A stretch of DNA of 60,506 nt from Candidatus Nitrosopolaris wilkensis (lineage in GTDB: Archaea; Thermoproteota; Nitrososphaeria; Nitrososphaerales; Nitrososphaeraceae), in the NCBI GenBank assembly GCA_003176995.1, contig QHBN01000032.1, positions 1-60,506 of the forward strand. The letters run 5' to 3'. A program made the position numbers and the translations under genes. Under the pieces are notes generated by a model. It made no database searches. It saw nothing but the letters and a program-made list of their open reading frames with translations, and had not been told where the DNA came from. Below, piece after piece: positions 8,145 to 16,029 of the stretch. Each line of letters starts with the position of its first letter. Positions within the stretch are counted from its first letter, which is position 1.

Positions 8145-9245
8145 TTAGCTGCTTTCTTCAGTATCCTCTACTGAGTTAACCGGGGACAATGACGACGGCG
8201 GGGATGATAAGAAGTCATCTCCTATTACCTCTGCTCTTAGCTGTGTACTGTTACCACAATTATTATTATTCCCACCTCTAGTTTGTCTATATCTTCGATA
8301 ATGCTGATCCACTTCCATAGATGCTGTAAGTATTTTGCTTCTTATAGACTTGGATGAGTGCAGAAACATCTTTGTATCTTTTGGCAGGCAGTGACCTCCT
8401 ACTCCCTCTCTTGGTTCTAAAATATTAACATTCCATTTAGTATTTAGAGCATCTCGTAATTCTGGAAAGTTTATGTTATTTGCTTGACAATATAAGTAGA
8501 GTTCCTCAGCGAATGCTATCTGTAGATATCTGTGTGCATTTTCAATGACCTTGGTCATTTCCGCAACTTCAATTTCTGTTACTGGATGCATAGGGATTCC
8601 CAGACTTTTAAGTGAGGAATTAGAAGAAGATAAAGATGAAAATGACGAATCTTCTACTCCTCCTTTTTCGCCATTACCAGCACTATTACCATCATAAAAC
8701 TGCACCCCTAGTCTAAGACAACAATTACATACACCACCTATTACACGTAGTTGATTTACACCATGCTCTTTTTCTTCCAACGCGTACCATCTATGGGGAG
8801 CGTGAACAACATGCAATCGATGATTAAGTAGTTCAAATACTTTGTTTGATGTTCCCTTTGGAATTGTGCTCTCTATTGAAACGAGTGCCCCATTTTTTGC
8901 CTCCCTTGAAATTCGGTCTGTTATAGATAACAACCCGTCTATTTGAGGAGAGAACATATCTTCAGGTTTATGTGTTGAGACACATAGTATATATATATCA
9001 AATTCGCTAAAGTTAGCTGCCTTCTTTATTCCTGCAATCTTTTCAGCCCGTTCCATTGCCTTTGCACTAATGTCGTATCCATATGTGTCAAATCCTCTCT
9101 CTTTCACATACTTTGCCACAGGAAGTCCTAGCTGTCCTAGTCCAACAATTAATACTTTGTCGAACTGAATTGGAGAGTATCCTTGTCGTTGCTCGATCAC
9201 GTTTTTCTCGTGTGTTGGCATAGTCAATTCATTGTTATCAAACAA
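8145..9245 (-). CDS. UDP-glucose/GDP-mannose dehydrogenase-family protein, atypical
   Basis: 366 aa. An N-terminal Rossmann fold with GLGQLG at 35-40, the central block EVAEMTKVIENAHRYLQIAF (226-245) and the catalytic cysteine loop EGVGGHCLPKDT (Cys286) identify the family, which oxidises nucleotide sugars with NAD to uronic acids for surface glycans. Two oddities: a Ser/Gly-rich low-complexity insert at about 186-216, and only about 80 residues after Cys286, ending in an Asn/Ser-rich tail. The normal C-terminal UDP-binding domain is therefore missing. It may use another nucleotide sugar or have diverged in function. An alternative start is the Met at residue 9. Confidence 0.8.
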   Translation of the reverse strand: MFDNNELTMPTHEKNVIEQRQGYSPIQFDKVLIVGLGQLGLPVAKYVKERGFDTYGYDISAKAMERAEKIAGIKKAANFSEFDIYILCVSTHKPEDMFSPQIDGLLSITDRISREAKNGALVSIESTIPKGTSNKVFELLNHRLHVVHAPHRWYALEEKEHGVNQLRVIGGVCNCCLRLGVQFYDGNSAGNGEKGGVEDSSFSSLSSSNSSLKSLGIPMHPVTEIEVAEMTKVIENAHRYLQIAFAEELYLYCQANNINFPELRDALNTKWNVNILEPREGVGGHCLPKDTKMFLHSSKSIRSKILTASMEVDQHYRRYRQTRGGNNNNCGNSTQLRAEVIGDDFLSSPPSSLSPVNSVEDTEESS

Positions 9246-9767
9246 TCGAGTTTTTATCGTTCTATTGTTTTATATATGCTCAGATGAAGAAATACAGTAA
9301 AGTTATATTATTTACTGGTAACAATTGATCAGCTATACCAAAACAGTCCCTTTAAATTATTAAGAAATGGTAGGGAATATTGGGAGTACTATTTGGTGAA
9401 TAAATATTAGTGTTCAGCACTGTAGCCAAACGATGTAAAAGAAAATTCTTAGTATCACAATTCTGCATCCATATTCTGAAGACAATGCCTTGTTATATTT
9501 AAAGAAAATTTAACGCTGCGACGTTGATATTCGAATTTATAAGTGGGAAACTCATCAAAAAGAAACCTACAAACTGTGAGGAAAAGATGTTTTATACTAC
9601 CTTCTATACGGCCAATACGTATTGATATTATGTAATGGCGATCATAGTGATAAGCAAGTCAGGATGCAAAATGAATCTAATTCTATCATTTACAATGCTA
9701 ATACAAAAATAAGAAAGTAAACTCTAACATAAAACGGTAGGTACATCACCATTCCTTATGACGTTTC
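9246..9767. other. Intergenic, nothing recognised
   Basis: About 520 bp of AT-rich DNA between two reverse-strand genes. No ORF of note. TTTTATATAT-type TATA-like stretches near 9270 could be the promoter of the dehydrogenase gene. Confidence 0.5.
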
Positions 9768-11123
9768 TTACGACAGATAATCTGAAAGTTTGATGTTTTC
9801 TTCTCCAGGAATTCTTGCAACTTCGAATCTCTCCTTAGGTTTAAGGAGAGTGGAAGTAGCATCAATTCCTACCTTGGTCGTAAGCAAATTCTGCTGATCG
9901 CTCGATGGGTCAAGACTAGATCCCTTCGCATTTGTAACTATCATAAATCCTTTATCTGCTTGACATCTAGTACAGATCGCATATTCTACAGCAATAGGAT
10001 CGGCTGGGTTTATGTCTTCGTCTACCACAATTCCCATTTTGAGAGAAGGGTGGGAAGCGAAGGCGGCCAGAATAGCATTTTTTGGTTCACCTTCAAGACG
10101 CTTGCTGATTTGAATTACTGCATTTAACCAGGTGCAGCCCCCTTCAGTGAGATGGACTGCAATTGCAGTGGGAACCACGTTTTTAACTCCTTCAAATATT
10201 TTTGCTTCCACGGGCAAACCCATCAATAGTCGATGTTCCGGATAGCCTGGTAAAATATCATGCAAAATCGCATTATTTCTGAATTTTATCCTATCGAGTT
10301 CGAAGACCGGCTGTCGCCGCTTTATATCATATGTTCTAAGCGCCTCTACCATCCATTCCTCCTCCGTCCTATCTGTAAGGATGGTGCCTTCTAGTACAAT
10401 TTCGCTAAGAGTTGGAATAAAAAGCTGGGAATAATTGCTCCTTGTAACCGTAAGTTTTCCATGCAGCAGCGAGTTTGCGATAAACATTTCATTTGCACCA
10501 TATGCTGCCTGATATGCTGATGCAATACTAATTGCCGGATGCACGCCTATTACGATGGAGACTTTGAGATCTTGCCCGTGCTCTTTGGCAAATGAAAAGC
10601 ACTTGTGGAGGTGTCTACCCTCAACCATTCTAATTGCCAGATGTCTGTCGTCTAACAATAGTAGGCGATGTGTGGAAGCATTTTGGTTTCCCCTTTCCTG
10701 ATCTTTTGCAAAAACAACCGAGGATGTGATATATGCGCCCGCATCCTTTTCAAAATGCGTAACGATGGGTATGTCTCCTAAATTGTTGCTGGAATTCTCT
10801 TCAAAAGGGGCCTTAGTGAAGATTTTTTTCGGTTCGGTTGTTCGTGTCATTGCCTCTGTAACGTATGAATGAATTAACTCTTCCTTTTTCGCCCCAATGG
10901 CAAGAGAAAATCTCCTTCGGCTACCCAAAATGTTACATGCAACTCTGATTCTGCTGTGATTAACTGTTTCAAATAATATTGCCTGTCCCCCCTCCAGCTT
11001 ACTCGCGATGGCAGCAATCTCAAATTTTGGCTCAACGCATTTCTTTATTATAATGAGATCCTTTTCTTTTTCTAGTAAACGGAGGAAGGCGCGTAAGTCA
11101 TTATTTTTCTGTGAAGTTTCCAT
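9768..11123 (-). CDS. UbiD-family decarboxylase (candidate anhydromevalonate phosphate decarboxylase)
   Basis: About 451 aa from the ATG at 11123; an in-frame Met at 11159 would overlap the upstream gene further. UbiD features: N-terminal NNDLRAFLRLLEKEKDLIII, a split-barrel core, the HRLLLLDDRHLAIRMVEGRH region, the IPTLSEIVLEG block, LLMGLPVEAKIFEGVKNVVP, and near the end DPIAVEYAICTRCQ followed by a KGSSLDPS motif. UbiD enzymes use prenyl-FMN. In most archaea a UbiD homologue decarboxylates trans-anhydromevalonate 5-phosphate in the archaeal mevalonate pathway to isopentenyl phosphate. That assignment is inferred from the archaeal context, not from the sequence alone. Confidence 0.88.
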   Translation of the reverse strand: METSQKNNDLRAFLRLLEKEKDLIIIKKCVEPKFEIAAIASKLEGGQAILFETVNHSRIRVACNILGSRRRFSLAIGAKKEELIHSYVTEAMTRTTEPKKIFTKAPFEENSSNNLGDIPIVTHFEKDAGAYITSSVVFAKDQERGNQNASTHRLLLLDDRHLAIRMVEGRHLHKCFSFAKEHGQDLKVSIVIGVHPAISIASAYQAAYGANEMFIANSLLHGKLTVTRSNYSQLFIPTLSEIVLEGTILTDRTEEEWMVEALRTYDIKRRQPVFELDRIKFRNNAILHDILPGYPEHRLLMGLPVEAKIFEGVKNVVPTAIAVHLTEGGCTWLNAVIQISKRLEGEPKNAILAAFASHPSLKMGIVVDEDINPADPIAVEYAICTRCQADKGFMIVTNAKGSSLDPSSDQQNLLTTKVGIDATSTLLKPKERFEVARIPGEENIKLSDYLS

Positions 11124-11496
11124 TTTGTTTGTTGTAGGTCCCCACATCTTCTTTCCCAACTAAATTCATAATCTCTCCCATAATTGCTTTCATATCGTCG
11201 AGATGCAACTGCTTTAAACTGTGCATGCAAACAAGACAAATACCATTTATCATGGAAGAGACCCTTTCCGAAATTGTATTAATGAACATAGAATCATACT
11301 TGCTCGGAATAACTTTTGCTGTGTTAACTTTACTAGAAGAGGTCATAGACACATACAAAGATCCAATCCGATTCGAACCTTCAGCAACTACGATAAAACA
11401 GCCGTTCCGAAAAGATAAAAATTTTATAATAAAAATTCTATTACTCGGTGCTTTTACCTTGCGTGCGATGAACGCATCGGATCCTTCATCTTGCAT
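11101..11496 (-). CDS. Conserved-looking 131-aa protein upstream of UbiD
   Basis: ATG start. Alternating hydrophobic strands (IFIIKFLSFRNGCFIVVAEG, then RIGSLYVSM) are followed by SERVSSMINGICLVCMHSL and a final helix (DDMKAIMGEIMNLVGKE). The strand-then-helix order and the RIGSLYV / SKYDS pieces remind me of the PAC4-type proteasome assembly chaperone fold, but the similarity is too weak to name it. It overlaps the UbiD gene by about 23 bp, so the two are probably co-transcribed and translationally coupled. Confidence 0.6.
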   Translation of the reverse strand: MQDEGSDAFIARKVKAPSNRIFIIKFLSFRNGCFIVVAEGSNRIGSLYVSMTSSSKVNTAKVIPSKYDSMFINTISERVSSMINGICLVCMHSLKQLHLDDMKAIMGEIMNLVGKEDVGTYNKQNGNFTEK

Positions 11497-12361
11497 TACT
11501 AAGAATCAATCTATATACATGATTCTAGGTCATTTAAACCATCTATTTCCATTAGCTTACGTAATTTGACTGTTAGAACAACGGCTAATGGATAAAATTA
11601 AGGAGTATGCGAGCTACAACTTACATTATCACTACCATAATTGCTTGAAAAATCTGGTCCGTTGATCGTGCTGGTACAACTATACTTGCAAGGTGGAGAC
11701 TCTCAAACCTTATTTCAGAATCTGAATGTTGTTACAGAATCTTATACCGTATCGTATTATCAAAAATACGAATGATTCTCATCATAATCTTTTTCAAAAT
11801 ACCAATTCTACTGGTAAGGGGGTTGGTTCTTCTGACCCACTCACGTCTAGAAGATTGTTCTAACTAACGAGTTTATTGCAGGTTATGGCCGATTATCAAC
11901 TATCAATGGTTTTTGATAATAAGACCTTGCTCCAATCGATGCAGTAGTGATAGCCGGAGTTCTAACACGTCTGACTGATTACTCCTTAAGACAAAAACCT
12001 TCAGAAAATACCAAGAAAGAATCATAAACCCTGTCTTAGCCGTAATGCCACAGTGCCGTTTTCTGCTTCGGTAATGGCGATTCCTCTTCGAAATCAAGAA
12101 CCAGTCGCAAATATTGCATCTTATAGGTTCTTGTATCTAATCGCGCGGTCGGTTGGCAATACCTAGGACTGACATAGGTCGAAAGAAAGTCACTAGCAAT
12201 CTCTAGCTTTATCACTAACGATTATTGTGGTAGAGCGAGAAATCTCGTTGTACATCCACGCATTATCTGTGGTGTGTGTTCCTTAGGTCGCTGCCCATCA
12301 TCGTCTGATTCGTCATTCTAACGGGATCACAAATTGGATGACGGTCCGTCTCTTATTGCTT
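11497..12361. other. Gene-free or eroded 0.86-kb stretch
   Basis: No credible full gene. On the reverse strand between 12100 and 11885, protein-like pieces in two frames (for instance ending TPAITTASIGARSYYQKPLI) are interrupted by stops, hinting at a dead gene, but I cannot assign a family. Confidence 0.35.
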
Positions 12362-12685
12362 TCATCGAATGTCCGTTTTCTTGTTTTTCTTCTCCTTGCC
12401 TTCCACGTATTCTTTCAATGACTTCAAATTATAGTCATACATATCCTCAAAAAATTCTACTAGCTCCAACGTTCTGTGTCTATTCAATGAATAAAACCTG
12501 TTCTTTCCCTGTTTCTTTTCCGTTATCAAATCTGCGTCTTTCAATATACGTAAGTGAGATGAAAGAGCTGGCAAACTAAAGTTAAAGTGTTCAGCTATCT
12601 CTGTAGGTATCATATCTCTCTTCTTGAGCAAAAGCAGCATTTCTCTTCTATTGTCATCTGACAGTGCTTTCCATGGAGAACCCAT
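12362..12685 (-). CDS. ArsR-family wHTH regulator
   Basis: 107 aa. The single winged-helix domain fills residues 1-90: WKALSDDNRREMLLLLKKRD (helices 1-2), PTEIAEHFNFSLPALSSHLRILKDADL (HTH), and ITEKKQGKNRFYSLN (wing). The tail is Lys-rich. ArsR members of this subtype are often paired with AHSA1/SRPBCC genes and act as repressors of the pair. Here the neighbour is a divergent AHSA1 gene, now frameshifted. The ATG is 23 bp from a palindromic TATA element (12708-12725), suggesting a leaderless mRNA and autoregulation. Confidence 0.88.
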   Translation of the reverse strand: MGSPWKALSDDNRREMLLLLKKRDMIPTEIAEHFNFSLPALSSHLRILKDADLITEKKQGKNRFYSLNRHRTLELVEFFEDMYDYNLKSLKEYVEGKEKKNKKTDIR

Positions 12686-12707
12686 AATATCTTTATAATT
12701 AAGGAAA

Positions 12708-12725
12708 TATTTAAATGTTTAAATA
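12708..12725. promoter_or_regulatory. Palindromic divergent promoter/operator
   Basis: TATTTAAA and TTTAAATA are perfect reverse complements around a TG centre. Each arm reads as an archaeal TATA box (TTTAAATA) in its own direction, 22-33 nt from the ArsR start (12685) and from the AHSA1 start (12748). It therefore appears to be a shared, symmetric core promoter, and binding of the ArsR dimer here would shut both genes. Confidence 0.6.
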
Positions 12726-12747
12726 CCGCTTTTTATCATAACATCCC

Positions 12748-13207
12748 TTGACGTCAAGAACAGAAGGGATAGGACAACAACAAGGAACAATAGAAATAAG
12801 GAAAAGCATAGTCATTGACGCTTCACCAGAAGTAGTCTTCAAATCTAGCGAATTAACGAATTGGTTTCCAGACAATGCCCTCTTTGATGGTAGGTCGGAG
12901 GAAAATTCACCTTCAATAAGGAAAGATCAAAAGAGCAAGATAGGGATTGCTCTCCTGAAGGCACTGTCAAGGAGTTTATTGCAAACAAAAAGTATCTTAT
13001 ACTTGGCACCTCAAGAACCCACCAGAATTTCCTGAAACTGCCGTAACTTGGGAACTGGAAGAGATTGATGCTAACAAAATGAGAAGGGAGCTAGTTCATT
13101 CAGGCTTTACAGGAAAAGAAGAGGAGAAATTTTCCTTTACAGAACACGACAAAGGCTGGTCTTACTTCTTGGATCAATTAGCAAAACATTGTGAGAAAAC
13201 AAAATAA
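12748..13207 (+). pseudogene. AHSA1/SRPBCC-domain protein, two frameshifts
   Basis: Three consecutive frames together encode one AHSA1 protein. Frame 1 (TTG start) has IEIRKSIVIDASPEVVFKS and LTNWFPDNALFDG. After a shift near 12890, frame 2 gives VGGKFTFNKERSKEQD then CSPEGTVKEFIANKK. After a second shift in an AAAAA run near 12991, frame 3 gives VSYTWHLKNPPEFPETAVTW, then ELVHSGFTGKEE and a final WSYFLDQLAKHCEKTK before TAA. The order and motifs match the ligand-binding SRPBCC fold. As written, only a 95-aa truncated product would be made. Confidence 0.85.
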
Positions 13208-13595
13208 AACAACCTAAATATTGAGTCCTGATGTTTACGTATTATATTCGTGGAAATCATCCCACTCTGTGAGTAGCCATATTTTTAGCAGTCCAACCTT
13301 TTCCTTACAATCACTATGGTTTGCAGGAATCTATGTGAGACTGGATTCCAAAATCGTTTTTGGTAAAAGCCATTTTGAAGGTGGTAAGAAAATACTGTAA
13401 AAGGTGCGAGGCTGTCCTTGCTGCGGGGAGTGTCGCCAACTAATAGAAGGCATAAAGAATGACTGATTACTATAGTCTATCTAATCATTTGGTCTCGACA
13501 ACGAAAGCGAACTCTAAGATATACCTAGTATAGTCTTCTTTTGTCTTTGGAAGCTTTGCTATTGAGAAATTTATCGAATGCATTTTCCATAGCAA
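13208..13595. other. Intergenic; possible Cys-rich relic
   Basis: No intact gene. Around 13385-13463 two forward frames carry zinc-ribbon-like fragments (KYCKRCEAVLA and CPCCGECRQLIEG) one base apart, which might be a tiny frameshifted zinc protein. The support is weak. Confidence 0.3.
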
Positions 13596-13844
13596 TTATG
13601 AAACATGAATAGGGATGATCTTTGGAACTCGAGATTCTTGGAGCTCCTTCCTTGCTCGCAATTTTGCCTTGTATTTCAGGTTACGTGGTTTGGTTCTCAA
13701 CCTATATCCACAGCAAGGACACCACAAACCATCCCACTTTATGAAAATTTCACATATTTGACATCGCTTCTGTCCGCTAGCGTAACGACCAGAGCCTACG
13801 GGCTTTTGCGCTTTATGACGGATACATATACCCTTACAAGTCAT
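13596..13844 (-). CDS. Small zinc-ribbon protein
   Basis: 82 aa, strongly basic. Cys pairs at CQIC (about 29-32) and CPCC (about 43-46) form a four-Cys zinc ribbon, and an N-terminal CKGIC adds two more Cys. The C-terminal part (RTKPRNLKYKAKLRARKEL) is Lys/Arg-rich, suiting nucleic-acid binding. Proteins with this layout recur in Nitrososphaeria; function unknown. A TTTAAATTTATA-like promoter element lies upstream, around 13900. Confidence 0.75.
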   Translation of the reverse strand: MTCKGICIRHKAQKPVGSGRYASGQKRCQICEIFIKWDGLWCPCCGYRLRTKPRNLKYKAKLRARKELQESRVPKIIPIHVS

Positions 13845-14087
13845 TCTTTCATTTCCTGGTAAAATATTTTACCTTATTTCAACAATGCCAAAAAGACTAT
13901 TTAAATTTATACAAATATTTTGTTAACAAAATTGCGGTAATAGCAAAATTTAAATAATTTAATGCTTCAGAAGCTAAAAAAGTTTCATTATTTAATCATA
14001 TAAGGTCCATATATACCTTGCATCCTTTTATTTTTTTACTTTAGATGTGTGAAAGACAATCCTTTAGAAGCTGTGACTCGGAGCATC

Positions 14088-14663
14088 TCAGATTCTAGCA
14101 CGACTACGAAACGACTCAAAACGTCTGCCATCTCGAAGTGCAATTGCTCTAGCCGACGACCTATCTCTTACGCCTCGCCTATTTGCATCTATGTATTTTG
14201 GTAAGGAAGTTCCATGCTCATCAACTATCTCGACGTGAACCAGATCATTAAACCTTCTTTTTATCATCAAAGCAATTTGCTTGGTTATGGCAATATTACC
14301 GTCCCCTATTCTAACAATCTTTCTTTGTGAATCGATTCCTAACAGTAATGTCGATATTAACTGAAATGCAGAGTGTGGAGAAGACTCGACGAAGCTGTCA
14401 ATTTCGTCATGCAGATAAATTATTGATATTCCTATCCTATCACCTGGGTCAACCCCTATCGTCAACTGGTCATCGTGATGAGATCCCATAACTTTACGCA
14501 ACATTTTTGCCTTCAGCAGAGCAGGATATTTACCTAGTTCACTATCTAGGAGAACATCTTCTCTCTTTACGATATGTGCCTCGTCTTCTGTTGTGATAAT
14601 AATTTTGGCGTTAGATACCGCCGCCTGTTCCGGAGACAACGATTCAAAACGCAGATCCATCAA
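14088..14663 (-). CDS. RNase H/RuvC-fold predicted nuclease-like protein
   Basis: 191 aa as annotated from TTG-ATG. IGVDPGDRIGISI (Asp72) is the first-strand motif of RuvC/YqgF-type RNase H folds. VEIVDEHGTS (Glu149) and RDRSSARAIAL (Asp167) supply the other acidic positions in the expected order, so a metal-dependent nuclease or a structural relative is likely. The reading frame stays open and protein-like upstream to about 14780 (LLQYKIAVATVYGRPYYKIT), but no canonical start is in frame. A well-placed ATG at 14758 is in another frame, next to a CCCC run. The true N-terminus is probably lost by a one-base change or uses an unusual start. Confidence 0.7.
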   Translation of the reverse strand: MMDLRFESLSPEQAAVSNAKIIITTEDEAHIVKREDVLLDSELGKYPALLKAKMLRKVMGSHHDDQLTIGVDPGDRIGISIIYLHDEIDSFVESSPHSAFQLISTLLLGIDSQRKIVRIGDGNIAITKQIALMIKRRFNDLVHVEIVDEHGTSLPKYIDANRRGVRDRSSARAIALRDGRRFESFRSRARI

Positions 14664-15071
14664 TTTGAGCGCATGGGTTATTTTATAATAAGGACGACCA
14701 TAAACAGTGGCTACAGCAATTTTGTATTGCAGCAGCTCCTCGCTCAGGGGCGTTTCATCAAAGCTTGTTACACGAAATAAGTATTAAATCTTGTGGAATT
14801 GCAGAAGCCGATTGGAATATCAAAATGTCCGATTTCTCAACTCTTCTTGAACACTACGACGAATCCTCGTAAAGATCAAAATGGATCTGTTGCATGGTGG
14901 ATGGGCATTAACGGCTCGATATTTCTATGTCTAACACACTAGTTAGTTCTCTCTATTTGCATCGCATCTGGGACTGATATAATGTTTTATGGGAAATTCT
15001 GCGTTCATTATCGTTAAACGTAATACCAAAGCACATCTACAATATATGAATTCATTCAAATTGCCGCAATT

Positions 15072-15410
15072 CTAGGTGGTCAAACTCAAAATTGCCTGTG
15101 CCATGTCTCCATGAGCATCAATCAATGCTTGAATGGCTTTTTCCCTACTGACGTTTGCCTGCTGGGTAACTAGGACTATATCTTCTTCCTTAAAGGTCGG
15201 GACATCTCTTTCTTTCTCTTCTATCTCAGAAGCGATAACCTGAAAAATCGTACTTTCTTTTCCTTTCATCTCGATCACCTGAGGCTTTAGCAGATAAAGT
15301 TCCTTACTCTCAGTTTTAATAATAACTTCTTCAACATTGCCAATGTCTTTCATTTCAAGCCCCATCTTATCTAGCATTCGCCTCATCTCACGGTTTCCGC
15401 CGCGCATCAT
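15072..15410 (-). CDS. nac: Nascent polypeptide-associated complex (archaeal NAC)
   Basis: 112 aa. The N-terminal MRGGNREMRRMLDKMGL is the basic ribosome-binding helix. The NAC beta-barrel domain covers about 25-65 (EEVIIKTESKELYLLKPQVI). A C-terminal UBA domain spans about 75-112 (EDIVLVTQQANVSREKAIQALIDAHGDMAQAILSL). Archaeal NAC forms a homodimer at the ribosome exit tunnel. It is 7 bp downstream of the PUA gene and almost certainly in the same transcript. Confidence 0.95.
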   Translation of the reverse strand: MMRGGNREMRRMLDKMGLEMKDIGNVEEVIIKTESKELYLLKPQVIEMKGKESTIFQVIASEIEEKERDVPTFKEEDIVLVTQQANVSREKAIQALIDAHGDMAQAILSLTT

Positions 15411-15417
15411 GTCGCTT

Positions 15418-15912
15418 TTATAATTCTCGTGGGCTTTTTATTCCTTCTCTGACCTTCACAGCAATGCCCTTATGATAATTTTTCATATGGTTACCTCCAA
15501 TTAGCGCTCTGCCTACCGCTACGACCCGCCATTCATCGACTATTGCCACATCAGACCCGACTTTGACATTTGAGCCACACCATTCTACGTGCTTGCAGAA
15601 TAAAGATCTTCCTTGTCGTACAAATGGTAGGGCCTCCTCAGTTGGGATTACACAGTTCTCTCTGAACCGTTCATTCCCCAAAAACTCTGTTGCACCAAAT
15701 ATAGTTAAGGCAAGCCCACCATCAGTTCGAAGAGTCGCGACCAATTGATTTTTGATTGAGAAATTTTTGATGCGCCCGGTCCTTCTCGAATATTCAAAGC
15801 TAAAATCCTTTGTAGAATTATGTATTGTGAGGATGTTATAAATGCCAGTTCCGAATAAGGCATCGATATGATGACGTATCTTTTCTTCGGGGTTCAATGG
15901 TAATGGTTTCAA
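15418..15912 (-). CDS. PUA-domain RNA-binding protein
   Basis: 164 aa from a TTG start that abuts the divergent forward frame. Residues about 85-160 form a PUA domain: ENCVIPTEEALPFVRQGRSL, then GSDVAIVDEWRVVAVGRALIG and GIAVKVREGI. The N-terminal half resembles the pre-PUA region of archaeal tRNA-guanine transglycosylase-related and MCT1-like proteins. Likely an RNA/ribosome-binding factor, consistent with pairing with NAC. No catalytic residues seen. Confidence 0.8.
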   Translation of the reverse strand: MKPLPLNPEEKIRHHIDALFGTGIYNILTIHNSTKDFSFEYSRRTGRIKNFSIKNQLVATLRTDGGLALTIFGATEFLGNERFRENCVIPTEEALPFVRQGRSLFCKHVEWCGSNVKVGSDVAIVDEWRVVAVGRALIGGNHMKNYHKGIAVKVREGIKSPREL

Positions 15913-15999
15913 ATGATGTTAAGAGAGATTTTATGGATCAGTACATTAATTTTACTCACTGCGATTACAACTGGTATCTATATAGTAAAAGGTTACAGA

Positions 16000-16008
16000 T
16001 ATATAAAA
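16000..16008 (+). promoter_or_regulatory. TATA box of the PhoU-like gene
   Basis: TATATAAAA centred 26 nt upstream of the ATG at 16030. This spacing predicts a leaderless mRNA and decides against the longer frame opening at 15913. Confidence 0.65.
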
Positions 16009-16029
16009 ACCAGAGTTGATACTACAACG

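Noticed and set aside
11221-11569. Two forward frames opposite the 131-aa gene
   Set aside because: Overlap a better reverse-strand coding frame; no recognisable features.
15913-16029. N-terminal extension of the PhoU-like protein with a hydrophobic stretch
   Set aside because: A TATA box lies inside it, 26 nt before the next ATG, and the AbrB domain needs no membrane anchor.
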